A stretch of 64,000 nt of DNA from Phocoenobacter atlanticus (GTDB lineage: Bacteria > Pseudomonadota > Gammaproteobacteria > Enterobacterales > Pasteurellaceae): the NCBI RefSeq assembly GCF_030764225.1, contig NZ_JASAXH010000012.1, one strand, 5' to 3'. Positions 62,957 to 64,000 of the stretch are shown here, one piece after another; the stretch's first letter is position 1; each line of letters starts with the position of its first letter. The translations under genes were made by a program, and so were the position numbers. The notes below the pieces were generated by a model. It searched no databases, had not been told where the DNA came from, and worked only from the letters and a program-made list of their open reading frames with translations.

Positions 62957-64000
62957 ATGTTAGTTTGGCTTGCAGAATATTTAGTGCAATATAACACCGC
63001 TTTTCACGTGGTTTCATACATCACATTTCGTGCCATTATGGCGTTATTAACCGCAATGGGAATTGGTTTATGGATTGGTCCAAAGGTAATTCGCCGTTTG
63101 CAAATCTTAAAATTTGGGCAAGAAGTACGTAATGACGGTCCTGAAAGTCACTATAAAAAACGTGGTACACCGACAATGGGTGGAATTATCATTCTGTTTA
63201 CGATTGGCGTAAGTACTTTATTATGGGCAAATTTAGCCAACCCTTATGTGTGGTTTGTGATGTTCGTGTTATTTGGCTATGGCGTAGTCGGTTTTGTGGA
63301 CGATTACTGGAAAATCACACGTCAAAGCACTGATGGTTTAATCGCTCGCTGGAAATATTTTTGGCTTTCAGTCATCGCATTAGTGGCAATTTTTGGTATG
63401 TACGCTATCGGTAAAGACACCGCCGCAACACAATTAGTCGTACCATTCTTTAAAGAATTTATGCCACAGTTAGGGATTTTTTACATTGTTTTAGGCTATT
63501 TTGTGATCGTGGGTACGAGTAATGCCGTAAACTTAACAGACGGCTTAGACGGTTTAGCTATCGTCCCAACTATTATGGTTGCAGCCGCATTTGGCTTGAT
63601 TGCGTGGGCGACAGGGAATATCAACTTCGCACAATACTTACACATTCCATTTATCAAATTTAGTGGTGAATTAGCGGTTGTTTGTACCGCCATTGTCGGA
63701 GCAGGACTTGGTTTCCTATGGTACAACACCTACCCCGCATTAGTCTTTATGGGAGATGTCGGCTCACTTTCATTAGGCGGAGCATTGGGCGTTATCGCAA
63801 TTTTAGTTCGTCAAGAATTGTTACTTGTTATTATGGGCGGTGTGTTTGTCGTAGAAACCCTTTCTGTTCTTTTACAAGTTGGGTCATTTAAATTACGTGG
63901 AAAACGCATTTTCAGAATGGCACCTATTCATCATCACTTTGAACTCAAAGGCTGGCCAGAACCACGCGTGATTATGCGATTTTGGATTATTACGCTGATG
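62957..64000 (+). CDS. mraY: Phospho-MurNAc-pentapeptide transferase MraY (cut by right edge)
   Basis: The frame is open from ATG 62957 (AAGGA upstream) to the window end, 348 codons of about 360. It is a polytopic membrane enzyme with the catalytic Asp pair in FVDDYWK, the NLTDGLDGLA motif and the HHHFELKGWPE cytoplasmic loop, as in MraY. It attaches the MurNAc-pentapeptide to undecaprenyl phosphate, making lipid I. Only the last dozen residues are missing. Confidence 0.96.
   Translation, partial: MLVWLAEYLVQYNTAFHVVSYITFRAIMALLTAMGIGLWIGPKVIRRLQILKFGQEVRNDGPESHYKKRGTPTMGGIIILFTIGVSTLLWANLANPYVWFVMFVLFGYGVVGFVDDYWKITRQSTDGLIARWKYFWLSVIALVAIFGMYAIGKDTAATQLVVPFFKEFMPQLGIFYIVLGYFVIVGTSNAVNLTDGLDGLAIVPTIMVAAAFGLIAWATGNINFAQYLHIPFIKFSGELAVVCTAIVGAGLGFLWYNTYPALVFMGDVGSLSLGGALGVIAILVRQELLLVIMGGVFVVETLSVLLQVGSFKLRGKRIFRMAPIHHHFELKGWPEPRVIMRFWIITLM

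Overview
The window is a chromosomal piece from a member of the Pasteurellaceae. The evidence is the AT-rich coding style, the close resemblance of many genes to Haemophilus/Actinobacillus orthologues, and the density of DNA-uptake signal sequences. The uptake signal has the core ACAAGCGGT (reverse ACCGCTTGT), the type of the Actinobacillus pleuropneumoniae side of the family rather than AAGTGCGGT of H. influenzae. The species is not identifiable from the sequence alone. The window has a 99-base run of N (10058-10156), so this is a scaffolded draft. No tRNA, rRNA, CRISPR array, prophage or transposase gene was seen.

Layout. 1-3108 (minus) is the N-terminal part of a very large repetitive BapA-like adhesin that runs off the left edge; a 20-base T tract lies upstream of its start. 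3378-7331 is the helicase hrpA. 7484-8957 is a metal-efflux permease with its ArsR regulator. 8959-10726 is a tandemly duplicated segment made of two arrays of an 80-bp hairpin repeat, with a stray fragment of ytfJ between them. 10658-14514 holds ytfJ and the yajC-secD-secF export operon, followed by yaaA, a short hairpin element and a lipoprotein. 16283-22703 (minus) holds a NIF3 protein, yejM, yejL and the sbcB-sucC-sucD operon. 23195-35086 contains two large IgaA/YrfF-like membrane proteins and the remnant of a third. Between them lie translation and RNA-modification genes: thiI, yciO, rluB, yqcC-truC, cysS and a low-molecular-weight phosphatase. 35211-40545 (minus) is an Afu-type ABC importer with two tandem binding proteins and a perfect CRP-like dyad upstream. 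malP and raiA follow. 43995-51333 is the full isc iron-sulfur operon, with a DUF1016 nuclease-like gene and a DUF2625 gene inserted between hscB and hscA. Then come truA, a CBS/DUF294-exonuclease pair, ybfE-fldA-fur, a seven-MCE-domain letB, an ABC exporter, and murF-mraY, with mraY cut by the right edge.

How the genes work together. Most of the window is housekeeping: protein export, iron-sulfur assembly under IscR, iron control by Fur with flavodoxin, envelope lipid transport and peptidoglycan precursor synthesis. The accessory or least explained parts are the adhesin with its T tract, the 80-bp repeat arrays, the IgaA-like paralogues, the duplicated Afu binding proteins with diverged ligand residues, and the insertion in the isc operon.

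All assignments come from reading the sequence and from remembered family features; no database search was run.
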